From NCBI RefSeq assembly GCF_011039175.1, contig NZ_JAAKEN010000007.1, forward strand, positions 83,705 to 147,704: 64,000 bases of DNA. Direction: 5' to 3'. Both the position numbers and the translations under genes were made by a program. Each line of letters opens with the position of its first letter. Within the stretch, counting starts at the first letter, position 1. Below, piece after piece: positions 26,684-35,653 of the stretch. The DNA is from Slackia sp. ZJ119. GTDB taxonomy: Bacteria > Actinomycetota > Coriobacteriia > Coriobacteriales > Eggerthellaceae. Below the pieces are notes generated by a model, which saw nothing but the letters and a program-made list of their open reading frames with translations, was not told the origin of the DNA and ran no database searches.

Positions 26684-27619
26684 ATGGGAAGCGGCCGACC
26701 GGTGAAGGGGCGGTTCGCGCCGTCGCCGACGGGGAGGATGCACGCAGGCAACGTGTATGCGGCGCTCGTCGCGTGGCTTATGGCCAAATCGGCCGGCGGC
26801 ACGATGGTGCTGCGCATCGAGGATTTGGACCGAGAGCGGTCGAAGCCCCGCTACATCGACCAGGTACAGCGCGATTTCGAAGCACTGGGCCTCACCTGGG
26901 ACGAGGGGCCGTATTTCCAGCACGGACGCGACGAGGCGTATCGCGACGCCTTCAACCTGCTGCAGGAGCGCGGGCTGGTGTACCCCTGCTATTGCACGCG
27001 GGCCGACTTGAAAGCGGCCTCGGCGCCGCATTTCGGCGAAAAGGCGGTCTACCCCGGCACGTGCCGCAACCTCTCGTCTGACGCGCGGCGTGCACGCGAA
27101 GAGGACGGCCGCATGCCGGCATGGCGGCTGGCGGTGCCGGACGCCGCCGTGGCGTTCGACGACGCGTTCCAGGGGGCCTACGCCCAAAACCTTTCAAGCG
27201 AATGCGGCGACTTCGTGGTGCGACGGTCCGACGGCCTGTTCGCCTACCAGCTGGCCGTCGTCGTCGACGACGCCGAACAAGGCGTCACGTCGGTGGTGCG
27301 CGGCGTCGATCTTTTGTGCTCCACGCCCCAGCAGATACATCTGGGACGCCTGCTGGGCGCGGCCGAGCCGCCGCGCTATGGCCATGTGCCGCTGTTCGTC
27401 GGGCCCGACGGCAGGCGCCTGTCAAAGCGCCACAAGGACGCCGACCTGGAAGCCCTGCTGGCCGCATACGGCTCGCCAGAAGCCGTGATCGGTCGCATTG
27501 CGCACAAAAGCGGCTTGGCGCCGACCGACGAGCCGACCACGCCCGAAGCTTTGCTGCATATTTTCGACGAAAAAGAGTATCGGAAACGCATCTGTGGCTT
27601 AATAAGTATAAGCTGGTAG
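26684..27619 (+). CDS. gluQ: glutamyl-Q tRNA(Asp) synthetase, 3' end altered
   Basis: 311 residues from ATG 26684 (AGGGGGAGGGGAGC upstream). It is a truncated GluRS-like enzyme without an anticodon domain, which loads glutamate on queuosine-34 of tRNA-Asp. FAPSPTGRMHAGN (about 9-21) is the HIGH-type motif, a zinc site follows (CYCT ... YPGTCRNL), and LSKRHKD (about 250) is the KMSKS loop. The last ~20 residues (EKEYRKRICGLISISW) do not look like the usual C-terminus, and base composition falls sharply from about 27560, so the final codons may come from an insertion or rearrangement. The catalytic core is complete. Confidence 0.88.
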   Translation: MGSGRPVKGRFAPSPTGRMHAGNVYAALVAWLMAKSAGGTMVLRIEDLDRERSKPRYIDQVQRDFEALGLTWDEGPYFQHGRDEAYRDAFNLLQERGLVYPCYCTRADLKAASAPHFGEKAVYPGTCRNLSSDARRAREEDGRMPAWRLAVPDAAVAFDDAFQGAYAQNLSSECGDFVVRRSDGLFAYQLAVVVDDAEQGVTSVVRGVDLLCSTPQQIHLGRLLGAAEPPRYGHVPLFVGPDGRRLSKRHKDADLEALLAAYGSPEAVIGRIAHKSGLAPTDEPTTPEALLHIFDEKEYRKRICGLISISW

Positions 27620-27842
27620 CTCATCAATTAAAACACCTGGTCAAAATGTTAACTACCGCACTCTGCGTGAAGACATTTATGCCCTAATCACCAAAATTCA
27701 TCCATCATGCGGTTAGTCGTGAACCATACGTTTCAGGTATGGTCGCCCATACGTTCTTCGTGATCCACAGAAAATCTATGAAGTGCCCAGTCATTGAGAA
27801 GGGAGGGATGACGAAGCTGCTTCGTGGCTTCGTCCACTATGT
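27620..27842. other. low-GC gap between gluQ and the molybdoenzyme locus
   Basis: 223 bases, far richer in A/T than either side. One frame reads NYRTLREDIYALITKIHPSCG before a stop (27648-27715), which looks like a piece of a lost protein, though I cannot name it. ACCATA/TATGGT (about 27723-27743) form a small hairpin. AGAAGGGAGGGATG at 27798-27811 gives a good ribosome site for a 51-codon frame starting 27808 that overlaps the next gene in another frame. A hairpin ACGAAGC/GCTTCGT (27811-27833) sits just before the next gene's ATG. Confidence 0.5.
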
Positions 27843-28598
27843 ATGGATACCGCAGAACCTGCCTTTGAAGAACCGATTCCCGCCGTCCAAGGCGACGGCG
27901 CAGAAGAATCGGCCGTCACTGACAAGTCAGAGGAAGCAAGCGTTCCGACCATCGAAGAGCTGACGTTCGACCAAGCCTACGACATCCTCGGCAGGTGCGT
28001 CACGCGCCATCCGCTCAACCGCGACGTGCTCTACGACGCGCTTGTCTATTGCGCAGAAGAGCGCATCTTGCGCGACGCCGAGAACCATCTCGCTGCGCTT
28101 CCGGCTTTCGCCACCGCCACCCAAAACCAATATTTCTTGCTCATGTCGCTCGTGAAGGCCTACGGGCTGGACTACATCGAGCGCGACGAAGCGGGCGAGC
28201 TTGTCACCGCCGATCGAAAAGAAGGCCTCACCGAAGACGAGATAGACGACTTGGTGGCGACCGTTTCGTTCAAAACGACCGAAGTCGGCCTTTCATTCGT
28301 CGAGCAAAACAAACCCCAGGCACGTCTCGTGTCGCTTCTGCAGCTCAACCCCGAGCGCGTCGACACGTACCGAGAGGTGCTTGAGTTCGTCGACGGGCAG
28401 CCTCGCAGCTACAACGACATCAAAGAGCTGCTGGCCGGCCGCCCCGTGCTGCAAACCTTCATCGACGGCAAGCTGGAAACGATGCAGCCAAGCGTCTTTG
28501 TGGACAAGCTGGAGCGCGCAGGCGCTCTTGTTTGGAATAACGGATGGACTCTGACCAGGGAGGGAAAGGAATTTTTGATCGATCTTCAGAACAAGTAG
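27843..28598 (+). CDS. unknown mostly helical protein upstream of the molybdoenzyme
   Basis: 251 residues, acidic, no signal peptide or membrane helix. Residues 1-40 are Glu/Ser/Pro-rich and probably disordered. The C-terminal ~75 residues (PRSYNDIKELLAG...VFVDKLERAGALVWNNGWTLTREGKEFL) look like a winged-helix domain, with a beta-wing near NNGWTLT. The gene ends 34 bases before the catalytic subunit, so it is probably co-transcribed and may be a cytoplasmic regulator or assembly factor. The start ATG 27843 has no good ribosome site; the good site lies 35 bases upstream in another frame. I do not recognise the family. Confidence 0.65.
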   Translation: MDTAEPAFEEPIPAVQGDGAEESAVTDKSEEASVPTIEELTFDQAYDILGRCVTRHPLNRDVLYDALVYCAEERILRDAENHLAALPAFATATQNQYFLLMSLVKAYGLDYIERDEAGELVTADRKEGLTEDEIDDLVATVSFKTTEVGLSFVEQNKPQARLVSLLQLNPERVDTYREVLEFVDGQPRSYNDIKELLAGRPVLQTFIDGKLETMQPSVFVDKLERAGALVWNNGWTLTREGKEFLIDLQNK

Positions 28599-28632
28599 GC
28601 AACCAAAGTCAAACTGGAGGAGAGGAAAGACT

Positions 28633-31548
28633 ATGACGAAATCCAACTTGACGCGCAGAAGCTTCGTCAAGGTGTCCGCTCTGGCGGGCGCGGCGACCGC
28701 CATCGGCGCGTCCATGGCCGGGTGCATGTCGGAAAGTGCGCCCGCGCCGGAAGAGCCTGCCAAGGAAACGACCGCAACCGCCGAATCCGCGCCGGCCGAA
28801 GACAGCAAGGCCGGCCTCACGAAGATGCGCACGAGCTGCCACGGCTGCATCCAGATGTGCCCGGCCATCGCGTATCTGAAAGACGGCGTCGTCGTGAAGC
28901 TCGAAGGCGACCCGGAGGCTCCGGTGTCCCGCGGCTCTCTGTGCATCAAGGGCCTGAACCAGCTGCACACCATGTACAGCCCGCGCCGCGTGCTGCATCC
29001 TTTGCGCCGTGCCGGCGAGCGTGGCGAGAACAAGTGGGAAGTCATCAGCTGGGACGAGGCCATCACCGAGGCGGCCACCCACATCAAAGACGCCATCGAC
29101 AAGTACGGCAACTACGCCTTCTTCGCCAGCGTCGGCGGCGGCGGCTCCTACTCGTTCATGGAAGCCATGACCCTGCCGATGGCCTTCGGCTCCCCGACGG
29201 TGTTCGAGCCTGGCTGCGCCCAGTGCTACCTGCCCCGCTGGGCCCTGTCAAAGCTCTTCTATGGCGGCGACGACCAGTCCATCGCCGACAACGCCGTGCA
29301 GGAGATCTTCAAGCCTGAAGACAACCAGACCGAAGTCGTCGTCATCTGGGGCGCCCAGCCTTCCGTGTCCGAGACCGCCGAGTCCGGCCGCGGCATGGCC
29401 GAGCTGCGTGCCGCCGGCGTGAAGACGGTCGTCGTCGACCCCAACTTCTCGCCCGACGCCGTGAAAGCCGACGTGTGGCTGCCGGTTCGCCCGGGCTCCG
29501 ACACGAAGCTTCTGCTTTCCTGGTTCCGCTACATCTTCGAGAACAAGCTCTACGACGAAGAGTTCACGAAGTACTGGACCAACCTGCCCTTCCTCATCGA
29601 CATGGACGAGAAGTCCGAGCGCTACAAGCTGCCCGTGCTCGCGCAGGACATCTTCCCGGACTTCAAGCAGACCACGCCGGAAAACACGCCGGCCTACGTG
29701 TGCTTCGACCTGAAGACGAACCAGGTCGCGCCGTTCGAATACTCCGCGCCCGCCGACGCCGTCGTCGACCCGGAGATCTTCTGGGCAGGCGAGTACGAAG
29801 GCAAGTCCTACAAGACCGCCGGCCAGATCTACAAAGAAGAGGCCGATCCTTGGACGCTTGAGAAGACCGCCGAGGAATGCTGGCTGCAGGCCGACAAGAT
29901 TGAAGAGGCCATCAAGCTCTACGTCGAGAACAACGGCGGCATCGCCAACGGCGTGGCCTCCGACATGACCGAGTCGGCTTCGCAAGTGCCGCTCGGCTGC
30001 ATGGGCCTCGACTCCATCATGGGCCGCATCAACAAGCCCGGCGTGACCATGACGCAGAAGGGCGGCGGCTACTTTGCCGCAGAGTCCGAAACCGGCGAGA
30101 CCAAGTCCATCCGCCCCGTCACCTACAACAACGGCTTCGGCGGCATGTTCTCCGACATGTACGGCATCGGCGCCGTCATCGGCCTGTCCGACGCCCAGAA
30201 CGAAGAGCGCATCAAGGCCATGGCCGAGACGAACGGCGAGATGCAGAAGCGCCACAACCAGCTGCTCGTCGACCGCTTGGGCATGAAGGACCACAAGGGC
30301 CTCTACGCCTGGTGCCATTCCCACATCCCCACGGTGCGCAACGCCATCGCCACCGGCGAGCCGTTCAAGCCGCGTGTGTGGTTCGACATGTCCGGCAACA
30401 AGCTGGCCATGCTTGGCAATGCGAAGTCGTGGTACGACGTGTTCCCCGAGGTCGACTACATCATCGGCCAGTACCCGATGCTCACGTCGTTCCACATCGA
30501 GGCGTGCGACCTGGTCTTCCCGCTGCGCGAGTGGCTGGAAGAGCCCATGGTGAACATGACGCAGCTCGACACCCAGTGGCTGCAAAACGAGTGCACCCAC
30601 ATCGGCGAGACGGTGTCGCACTCCATTCCGGCGGCCCAGGTCGTCAACAAGTGCCGCGAGATGTGGGGCGGCGAGATCCCCGGCGGCCTCATGCCCGGCC
30701 TGCTCGCCAGCGCCACCGAAGCCGAAGTGAAGCAGGGCGTGGCCGACACGCTTGGCGCTCCGGACTGGGAGACGCTGCAGGCCAACACCGACGAATACGT
30801 GCCGTTCGTGACGCCGAACTACTGGAACTATGGCCAGCACGAGCAGATCTGCGACGAGGACGGCCTGCCGTCCGGCTTCGCCACCGAATCGCGCAAGATC
30901 GAGACCTACTGCCAGATGCTCATCAAGATGGCCCGCACGGGGTATCCGTACTGCTATCCCGAGCCGCAGGAAGCCTGCGCGGACTACAGCCCCATCTGCT
31001 GCGCCATCGAGCCGGCTGAAAGCCCGATGGAATCGGCCGAGGGCTACGACGCCGAGTATCCCTTCGTGCTCACGTCCGGCCGCGTGCCGTACTTCCATCA
31101 TGGCACGATGCGCCACGCGCCGTTCAGCCGCGAGCTGTTCCCCACGGCCGAGATCCGCATCAACCCGGCCAGCGCCAAGGAGCTCGGCATCGAGCACATG
31201 GACTGGGTCAAGGTCACGAGCCGCCGCGGCGAAGTGCATGCCCGCGCGTATCTGACCGAAGGCGTGAACCCCAAGACCGTGTGGATGGAGCGCTTCTGGA
31301 ATCCCGAGTGCTACGACGCCTCGCAGGCCAATCCCACCGGCGGCTGGCTCGAGTGCAACGTCAACGTGCTCACGAAGAACGACGCCCCGTTCAACGAGGT
31401 GTACGGGTCCTACACCAACCGCGGCTTCACGGTGAAGATCGAGAAGTCGACGCGTCCCGAGAACATTTGGGTCGAGCCTGAAGAATTCGCCCCGTTCCTG
31501 CCGACGAGTGAGATGCTTGCCGAACCTCAGACGAAGGATGTGTTCTAA
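28633..31548 (+). CDS. Tat-exported molybdopterin oxidoreductase, DMSO-reductase family catalytic subunit
   Basis: 971 residues. The Tat signal is TRRSFVKVSALAG (about 7-20) and SMAGC at about 28-32 could also be a lipobox. An [4Fe-4S] site is CHGCIQMCP (about 73) with the fourth Cys in SRGSLCIKG. Molybdopterin-binding blocks follow (VVIWGAQPS, VVVDPNFSPDAVKADVWLPVRPGSD) and a C-terminal dinucleotide-binding domain (LTSGRVPYFHHGTMRH onward). Enzymes of this family reduce or oxidise varied substrates, including catechols and organic oxides in Eggerthellaceae; the substrate here cannot be read from sequence. GGAGGAGAGGAAAGACT precedes the ATG. It overlaps the ferredoxin gene by one base. Confidence 0.9.
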   Translation: MTKSNLTRRSFVKVSALAGAATAIGASMAGCMSESAPAPEEPAKETTATAESAPAEDSKAGLTKMRTSCHGCIQMCPAIAYLKDGVVVKLEGDPEAPVSRGSLCIKGLNQLHTMYSPRRVLHPLRRAGERGENKWEVISWDEAITEAATHIKDAIDKYGNYAFFASVGGGGSYSFMEAMTLPMAFGSPTVFEPGCAQCYLPRWALSKLFYGGDDQSIADNAVQEIFKPEDNQTEVVVIWGAQPSVSETAESGRGMAELRAAGVKTVVVDPNFSPDAVKADVWLPVRPGSDTKLLLSWFRYIFENKLYDEEFTKYWTNLPFLIDMDEKSERYKLPVLAQDIFPDFKQTTPENTPAYVCFDLKTNQVAPFEYSAPADAVVDPEIFWAGEYEGKSYKTAGQIYKEEADPWTLEKTAEECWLQADKIEEAIKLYVENNGGIANGVASDMTESASQVPLGCMGLDSIMGRINKPGVTMTQKGGGYFAAESETGETKSIRPVTYNNGFGGMFSDMYGIGAVIGLSDAQNEERIKAMAETNGEMQKRHNQLLVDRLGMKDHKGLYAWCHSHIPTVRNAIATGEPFKPRVWFDMSGNKLAMLGNAKSWYDVFPEVDYIIGQYPMLTSFHIEACDLVFPLREWLEEPMVNMTQLDTQWLQNECTHIGETVSHSIPAAQVVNKCREMWGGEIPGGLMPGLLASATEAEVKQGVADTLGAPDWETLQANTDEYVPFVTPNYWNYGQHEQICDEDGLPSGFATESRKIETYCQMLIKMARTGYPYCYPEPQEACADYSPICCAIEPAESPMESAEGYDAEYPFVLTSGRVPYFHHGTMRHAPFSRELFPTAEIRINPASAKELGIEHMDWVKVTSRRGEVHARAYLTEGVNPKTVWMERFWNPECYDASQANPTGGWLECNVNVLTKNDAPFNEVYGSYTNRGFTVKIEKSTRPENIWVEPEEFAPFLPTSEMLAEPQTKDVF

Positions 31549-32165
31549 TGAAAAACTGCCTGGTAATCGATTTGGACCGCTGCTCGGGCTGCGACAGCTG
31601 CGTGGCGGCGTGCAAACTGGAAAACGAAATCGACCTCGGCGTGAAGTTCACCCGCGTGAACGCCGTCGGTCCTACCGGCACCTTCCCGGACATTGAAATG
31701 TACTGGCTGCCCATGCAGTGCCAGCAGTGCGAAAACCCCGGCTGCATCGAAGTGTGCCCGACCGGCGCGTCGTACCGCGACGAGGCTACCGGCGTGGTGC
31801 TGGTGAACGCCGACGACTGCATCGGCTGCGAGACCTGCCTGACCGGCTGCCCCTATAACGTGCGCACGCTGAACCCGAACACCAATGTGGTGGAGAAGTG
31901 CACGCTGTGCTTCCATCGCCGCGGCGACGAGGCCGGCTGGGAGCCTGCCTGCGTGCACAACTGCTGCTGCGGCGCCCGCTTGTTCGGCGATCTGGACGAT
32001 CCCGAGTCCGACGTGTCGAAAGCCATCGCAGCCGCCGGCGAAGAGAACGTCCATCACATCTACGATCCCGCGTCTCTCGCGCCTTCCACGGCCTACATTC
32101 TGCATGAGAAGGTGGCCGCTTGGGTCGAGGAGCCCGAAGAGGTCGAACGCTACGAGAAGAAGTAG
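31548..32165 (+). CDS. four-cluster ferredoxin subunit (DmsB/NrfC-like)
   Basis: 205 residues; ATG 31548 overlaps the previous stop (TAATG). Four [4Fe-4S] motifs: CSGCDSCVAACK (about 12), CQQCENPGCIEVCP (about 59), CIGCETCLTGCP (about 91) and CTLCFHRR...CVHNCCC (about 119). It passes electrons between a membrane donor and the catalytic subunit. It has no signal peptide, so it would be exported by the catalytic subunit's Tat signal ('hitch-hiking'). Confidence 0.93.
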   Translation: MKNCLVIDLDRCSGCDSCVAACKLENEIDLGVKFTRVNAVGPTGTFPDIEMYWLPMQCQQCENPGCIEVCPTGASYRDEATGVVLVNADDCIGCETCLTGCPYNVRTLNPNTNVVEKCTLCFHRRGDEAGWEPACVHNCCCGARLFGDLDDPESDVSKAIAAAGEENVHHIYDPASLAPSTAYILHEKVAAWVEEPEEVERYEKK

Positions 32166-32182
32166 CCTGACCCCGCCTACCA

Positions 32183-32203
32183 ACGGGGCCGTCTCGGCCC
32201 CGT
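32183..32203 (+). terminator. hairpin after the ferredoxin gene
   Basis: ACGGGGCC/GGCCCCGT with a five-base loop, 18 bases after the stop; no T-run. It precedes a stronger terminator. Confidence 0.4.
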
Positions 32204-32214
32204 GGTACTGATAA

Positions 32215-32263
32215 GCTCCCTGGCAGGATCCCTCCCACCTCTTCTGCCAGGGAGCGCTTTTTT
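32215..32263 (+). terminator. intrinsic terminator between ferredoxin and TorD-like genes
   Basis: A 12-base-pair stem GCTCCCTGGCAG (32215-32226) / CTGCCAGGGAGC (32244-32255) is followed by CTTTTTTC. It divides the molybdoenzyme cluster into two transcripts, so the chaperone and membrane genes probably have their own promoter or rely on read-through. Confidence 0.85.
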
Positions 32264-32307
32264 CGCGTGCTATCATAGGGAGACAGAGAGAAGAGAGGGG
32301 TGGTTTG

Positions 32308-33060
32308 ATGGCCGATGAAGAGATTCTTGCTTCCGGGGAGGCCAGCGAGCCTCAGACGGATGCCGAGCTGATCGAGCAGATCATAGGAGCCCTTCGCGGC
32401 CGAGCCGCCTTCTATGACCTGCTCGCAGCCGTCTATTTCAGGCCGCTGACGGCCGAACAGATCGAGAACATCGCCGATTTGGACGTGTCGGCTTATGCCG
32501 ACATGAACGAGCTGTTCGCCGACGGGTGGAACGACGTGACGCGTTATCTGCGCAAACGCCACAGCGGCACGCGGCAGGAGCTGGCCGTCGACTTCACGTC
32601 CGCCTTCGCCGGCACCTCTTCGTGGAAGGGCCGCTATGCCGTGCCCTACGAGTCGGTGCACACGAGCGCCGAAGGGCTCATGTTCCAAGACTCCTATCAC
32701 GAGGTGTTCACCCTGTATCGGCAAAACCGTGTGGAACGGGCGGCCGGCTACGACTATCCGGACGACCACCTTTCGTTCATGTGCGAGTTCATGGCCATCC
32801 TGTCGGAGCGCATCATCGAAGCGCTCGAGCAAAACGACGTGGAAGCGGCCGCCGAGCAGGTCAAGATTTCGCGCGACTTTCTGGCCGACCACATCCTGTC
32901 GTGGTTCGATTCGCTGCAGGACCTGGCGCTTTTGCTGCTGGAAACGCGCTTTTACCGGGGCATTCTGAAAATCAGCAAGGGCTTCTTCCAGGAAGACGCC
33001 GAGCTGCTCGACAGCATTCTCGCCGAACTGGCCGACCAGGCCGCCGAGGAAGGGGAGTAA
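32308..33060 (+). CDS. TorD/DmsD-family molybdoenzyme chaperone
   Basis: 250 residues, all-helical. GRAAFYDLLAAVYFRPL (about 32-48), the central YESVHTSAEGLMFQDSYHEV (about 112-130) and GYDYPDDHLSFMCEFMAIL (about 147-165) match the TorD family blocks Y.S.. and .P.DH...EL..M. It binds the Tat signal and apo-form of the catalytic subunit until the cofactor is loaded. ATG 32308 follows GAGAGGGG; a TTG one codon earlier is less likely. Overlapping need with the neighbour at 28633 is clear from context. Confidence 0.88.
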   Translation: MADEEILASGEASEPQTDAELIEQIIGALRGRAAFYDLLAAVYFRPLTAEQIENIADLDVSAYADMNELFADGWNDVTRYLRKRHSGTRQELAVDFTSAFAGTSSWKGRYAVPYESVHTSAEGLMFQDSYHEVFTLYRQNRVERAAGYDYPDDHLSFMCEFMAILSERIIEALEQNDVEAAAEQVKISRDFLADHILSWFDSLQDLALLLLETRFYRGILKISKGFFQEDAELLDSILAELADQAAEEGE

Positions 33061-33065
33061 GCGCC

Positions 33066-33794
33066 ATGGAATTCGCTTTGATCATGATCGGCACCGTTGT
33101 CGCGTGCGCCCTTCTGCGCAACCCCATTCACAAGGCCCCGATGGTCTTTTATGTTCTGGCGGTGGGCATCGACGTCTTGTTCGTGGCCTGCTCGTACTTT
33201 GCGGTGCCGCGGTGGCTGTGGCTCGCCATGTTCGAGCTCATTCAAACCTGCATGCTGCCGCTGGCCATGTTCGTCTTGGTCATGTACATCGGCTGCTTCA
33301 AAAAGGGAAGCAAGCCCTACACGTGGTTCAAGCCCATCCGCGCCGAGCTGTCCATCATCGCGTGGATCTTGTCGCTCGGGCATTGCGTGGTGTACCTCAT
33401 GTCGTACATGCCGCGCGTCACTTCGGGCGGTGCCGTGACGTCGAACGTCATGGCGGCCTTCGTGCTGGCCATCGTCATTTTGGTGCTGCTCATCGTGCTG
33501 GGCGTCACGAGCTTCGGCTTCGTGAAGAAGGCCATGAAGACCGAAACGTGGAAGAAGGTGCAAAAGCTCGCCTACCCATTCTTTGGGCTGGTGTACGTGC
33601 ACCTGCTGCTCATGCTCGGGCCTTCGGCCATGCGAGGCGGCCAGGCGGCCATCGTGTCGGTGGCCGTGTATTCGGTCGTGTTCGGCGCGTACCTCGTGTG
33701 GCGCGTCGCTCGTGCGCTGTCCGACAAGCGGGCCAACGAGCCGACGGGCGCATCAGCTGCATCCGCCTCGTTCGACGAGCCGCTCGAGGCGTAA
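33066..33794 (+). CDS. haem-binding membrane protein, ferric-reductase-like
   Basis: 242 residues, seven or so membrane helices, starting six bases after the TorD-like gene. Histidines inside helices (SLGHCVVYLMSY at about 100 and FFGLVYVHLLLML at about 176) are spaced like the haem ligands of the ferric-reductase/MsrQ membrane domain. It may pass electrons between menaquinol and the exported ferredoxin and catalytic subunit, replacing the NrfD/DmsC anchors that are absent here. Function by analogy and context only. Confidence 0.65.
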   Translation: MEFALIMIGTVVACALLRNPIHKAPMVFYVLAVGIDVLFVACSYFAVPRWLWLAMFELIQTCMLPLAMFVLVMYIGCFKKGSKPYTWFKPIRAELSIIAWILSLGHCVVYLMSYMPRVTSGGAVTSNVMAAFVLAIVILVLLIVLGVTSFGFVKKAMKTETWKKVQKLAYPFFGLVYVHLLLMLGPSAMRGGQAAIVSVAVYSVVFGAYLVWRVARALSDKRANEPTGASAASASFDEPLEA

Positions 33795-33817
33795 GGCGCC
33801 TGCCGAGCCTTTGAAAG

Positions 33818-33896
33818 AAAGCCCTGATGACCAGCTGGCCGACATATGCAAGCTTCTCTGCGTTGCGCCCGTTCGACCGGCGGCCGTCAGGGCTTT
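33818..33896 (+). terminator. long-loop inverted repeat between membrane protein and LuxR gene
   Basis: AAAGCCCTGA (33818-33827) and TCAGGGCTTT (33887-33896) are exact inverted repeats 59 bases apart, and the right arm is followed by CTCGTTTG. The long loop makes it a weak terminator; it could also be an operator for the regulator that starts at 33919. Confidence 0.35.
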
Positions 33897-33918
33897 CTCG
33901 TTTGAAGGGCGGCCTCTT

Positions 33919-35505
33919 GTGAGAGAAGGGCCGCTTCAGAGGCTGGCGTCCGCCTGTCCCATCCTTCCTTTTTTGTCGCTGGGCCTGTGGCTTGCGGACA
34001 CGCATCTGATGAGCAGCGGCACCGTGTGGCTGTCCGACACGGAAATGAACGGCGAAAACATTTCCACCTTGTTCGTGACGCTCACGCTGTCGTTTGCGTT
34101 CATGCTGCTGCTTTCCGTTTTCAGTCCTCCGCGCGTCGCCAAAGCGCTCGCAACGCCACGAGCCGTCGTGGCTGGCGGCGTCGTGGCGTCTTTGGGCTGT
34201 TTCATCGTCATCGCCATCGGTCCGTACTACCTCATGCCGGTGCTGCCGTACAAAGTGATACGGGCGCTGTTCTATATGAGCGGCGTTTTGGGCGGCTTAG
34301 GGCTTGGCGTGCTGTGCCTGCACTGCGGATCGCTCTACAGCAGCCTGCCGCCCATTCGCATGACCACCTACACGGCGCTGTCGTTTTCGCTGGTGGCCGT
34401 CAGTTTCTTCGTGGTCGTCGGAGGTCCGGAGTGGGCGCCGGTCAAAGGCGGGCCGTCGCTTATCGGCATCATCGTGTTCGTGGGAAGCCCGCTTGTCGCG
34501 GCGCTGCTTTCCGTGCTGCCCGCCAATCTCGACAACGCGGTGCGGCCCAAGGCCAAAGACCCGCTCCGAAGCAGCGGACGAACCGACCTGCCGGTGTCGT
34601 TTTCCAAGCTCATGGCGGTCGTGTTCGTGTTTTCGCTCATCATGTACACGGTGCGCTCCGCCACCGTGCAGTTTGCGCCGGTCGAAAACACCGCCGGCGA
34701 CACGAGCGTCGTCATGGAACTGCTGCTGTTTTTGACCATCGGCATGGCTGGATTCGTCGCGGCCACAGGTGGCGCTCGCCTCAATTTCGGTCGCATCTAT
34801 TCGGTCGTCATGGTGGTGAGCGTCGCGCTCGTGTCGTGCTTGCCCATGGTGTCCGCGCTGCCGCTCGACCTCATCAGGGTCAACACGTTTCTCTGCTACC
34901 TGTTCGAGCTGTTCTTGTGGTGCGTGCTTTCCATCATCGCCTACCAGCGCAACGTGGCCGCTCTGCGGGTGTTCGGCTTGGGGTTCGGCTGTTATCTGGC
35001 CGGCAGCGGCATCGGGTGGCTCTTTGGGTCGCGGGTGTTCGGCGAGCTGCTGAGCGCGTTCGGCAACACCATCCCTTACATGGCCATGGCGTTCGCCGTG
35101 CTGGCCTGCGCGTTTCTCATTTTCTCTGAACGAGAGCTCGACATGCTGTTCGGGTCGGGCGGCGACGTGCCCTCCCTTGAAGACCTGATCAGCCGCGAAG
35201 TCGAGCAAGCCGAAGCAAGCGAGGCTCCTGAAGCGGTAGAGACGCAGATCGTGCACAAGGGGCTGTTCCAGGAGGCCACTCAGGCCATTGCCGCGTCGCA
35301 TGGGCTCTCTCCGCGCGAAACCGACGTGCTGCGCTGTCTCGCGCGGGGCTATGACGCGAACGCGACGGCCGAGAAGCTGCACATCTCATGGAACACCGTG
35401 CGCACCCATACGCGCAACCTGTACACGAAGCTCGACGTGCACTCCCAGCAAGAGCTCATCGGGCTGGTGGACGAGGCGCGACGCTCCGTGGAAGACGAGG
35501 CGTAA
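33919..35505 (+). CDS. membrane-bound LuxR-type transcription regulator
   Basis: 528 residues from GTG 33919 (GAAGGG upstream); the frame is open further upstream but lacks a good start. About 12 hydrophobic helices (1-420) resemble an MFS-like fold. A charged linker follows, then a LuxR/NarL helix-turn-helix (about 458-520): LSPRETDVLRCLARGYDANATAEKLHISWNTVRTH. This architecture is expanded in Eggerthellaceae, often beside molybdoenzyme genes. The membrane part probably senses a small molecule and the tail binds DNA. The position right after the molybdoenzyme cluster suggests it controls that cluster. Confidence 0.88.
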   Translation: MREGPLQRLASACPILPFLSLGLWLADTHLMSSGTVWLSDTEMNGENISTLFVTLTLSFAFMLLLSVFSPPRVAKALATPRAVVAGGVVASLGCFIVIAIGPYYLMPVLPYKVIRALFYMSGVLGGLGLGVLCLHCGSLYSSLPPIRMTTYTALSFSLVAVSFFVVVGGPEWAPVKGGPSLIGIIVFVGSPLVAALLSVLPANLDNAVRPKAKDPLRSSGRTDLPVSFSKLMAVVFVFSLIMYTVRSATVQFAPVENTAGDTSVVMELLLFLTIGMAGFVAATGGARLNFGRIYSVVMVVSVALVSCLPMVSALPLDLIRVNTFLCYLFELFLWCVLSIIAYQRNVAALRVFGLGFGCYLAGSGIGWLFGSRVFGELLSAFGNTIPYMAMAFAVLACAFLIFSERELDMLFGSGGDVPSLEDLISREVEQAEASEAPEAVETQIVHKGLFQEATQAIAASHGLSPRETDVLRCLARGYDANATAEKLHISWNTVRTHTRNLYTKLDVHSQQELIGLVDEARRSVEDEA

Positions 35506-35653
35506 GGGCGGCCCGATGCCTGGACGCTGTGGCGGGCAGGGGAGCGCTCGCGGTTCGAAGACGAGCGCCGCATGGCGCCGGGTGTCGGCAGCGTTTGCGC
35601 CGCGCGTCTGCCGTGCCTTGGCGGGGAAGCAGGCGTTGACGCCGCACTGCGTC

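Noticed and set aside
27620..28632. A molybdenum-cofactor riboswitch upstream of the molybdoenzyme
   Set aside because: No conserved Moco core could be found, and a protein gene fills most of the interval.
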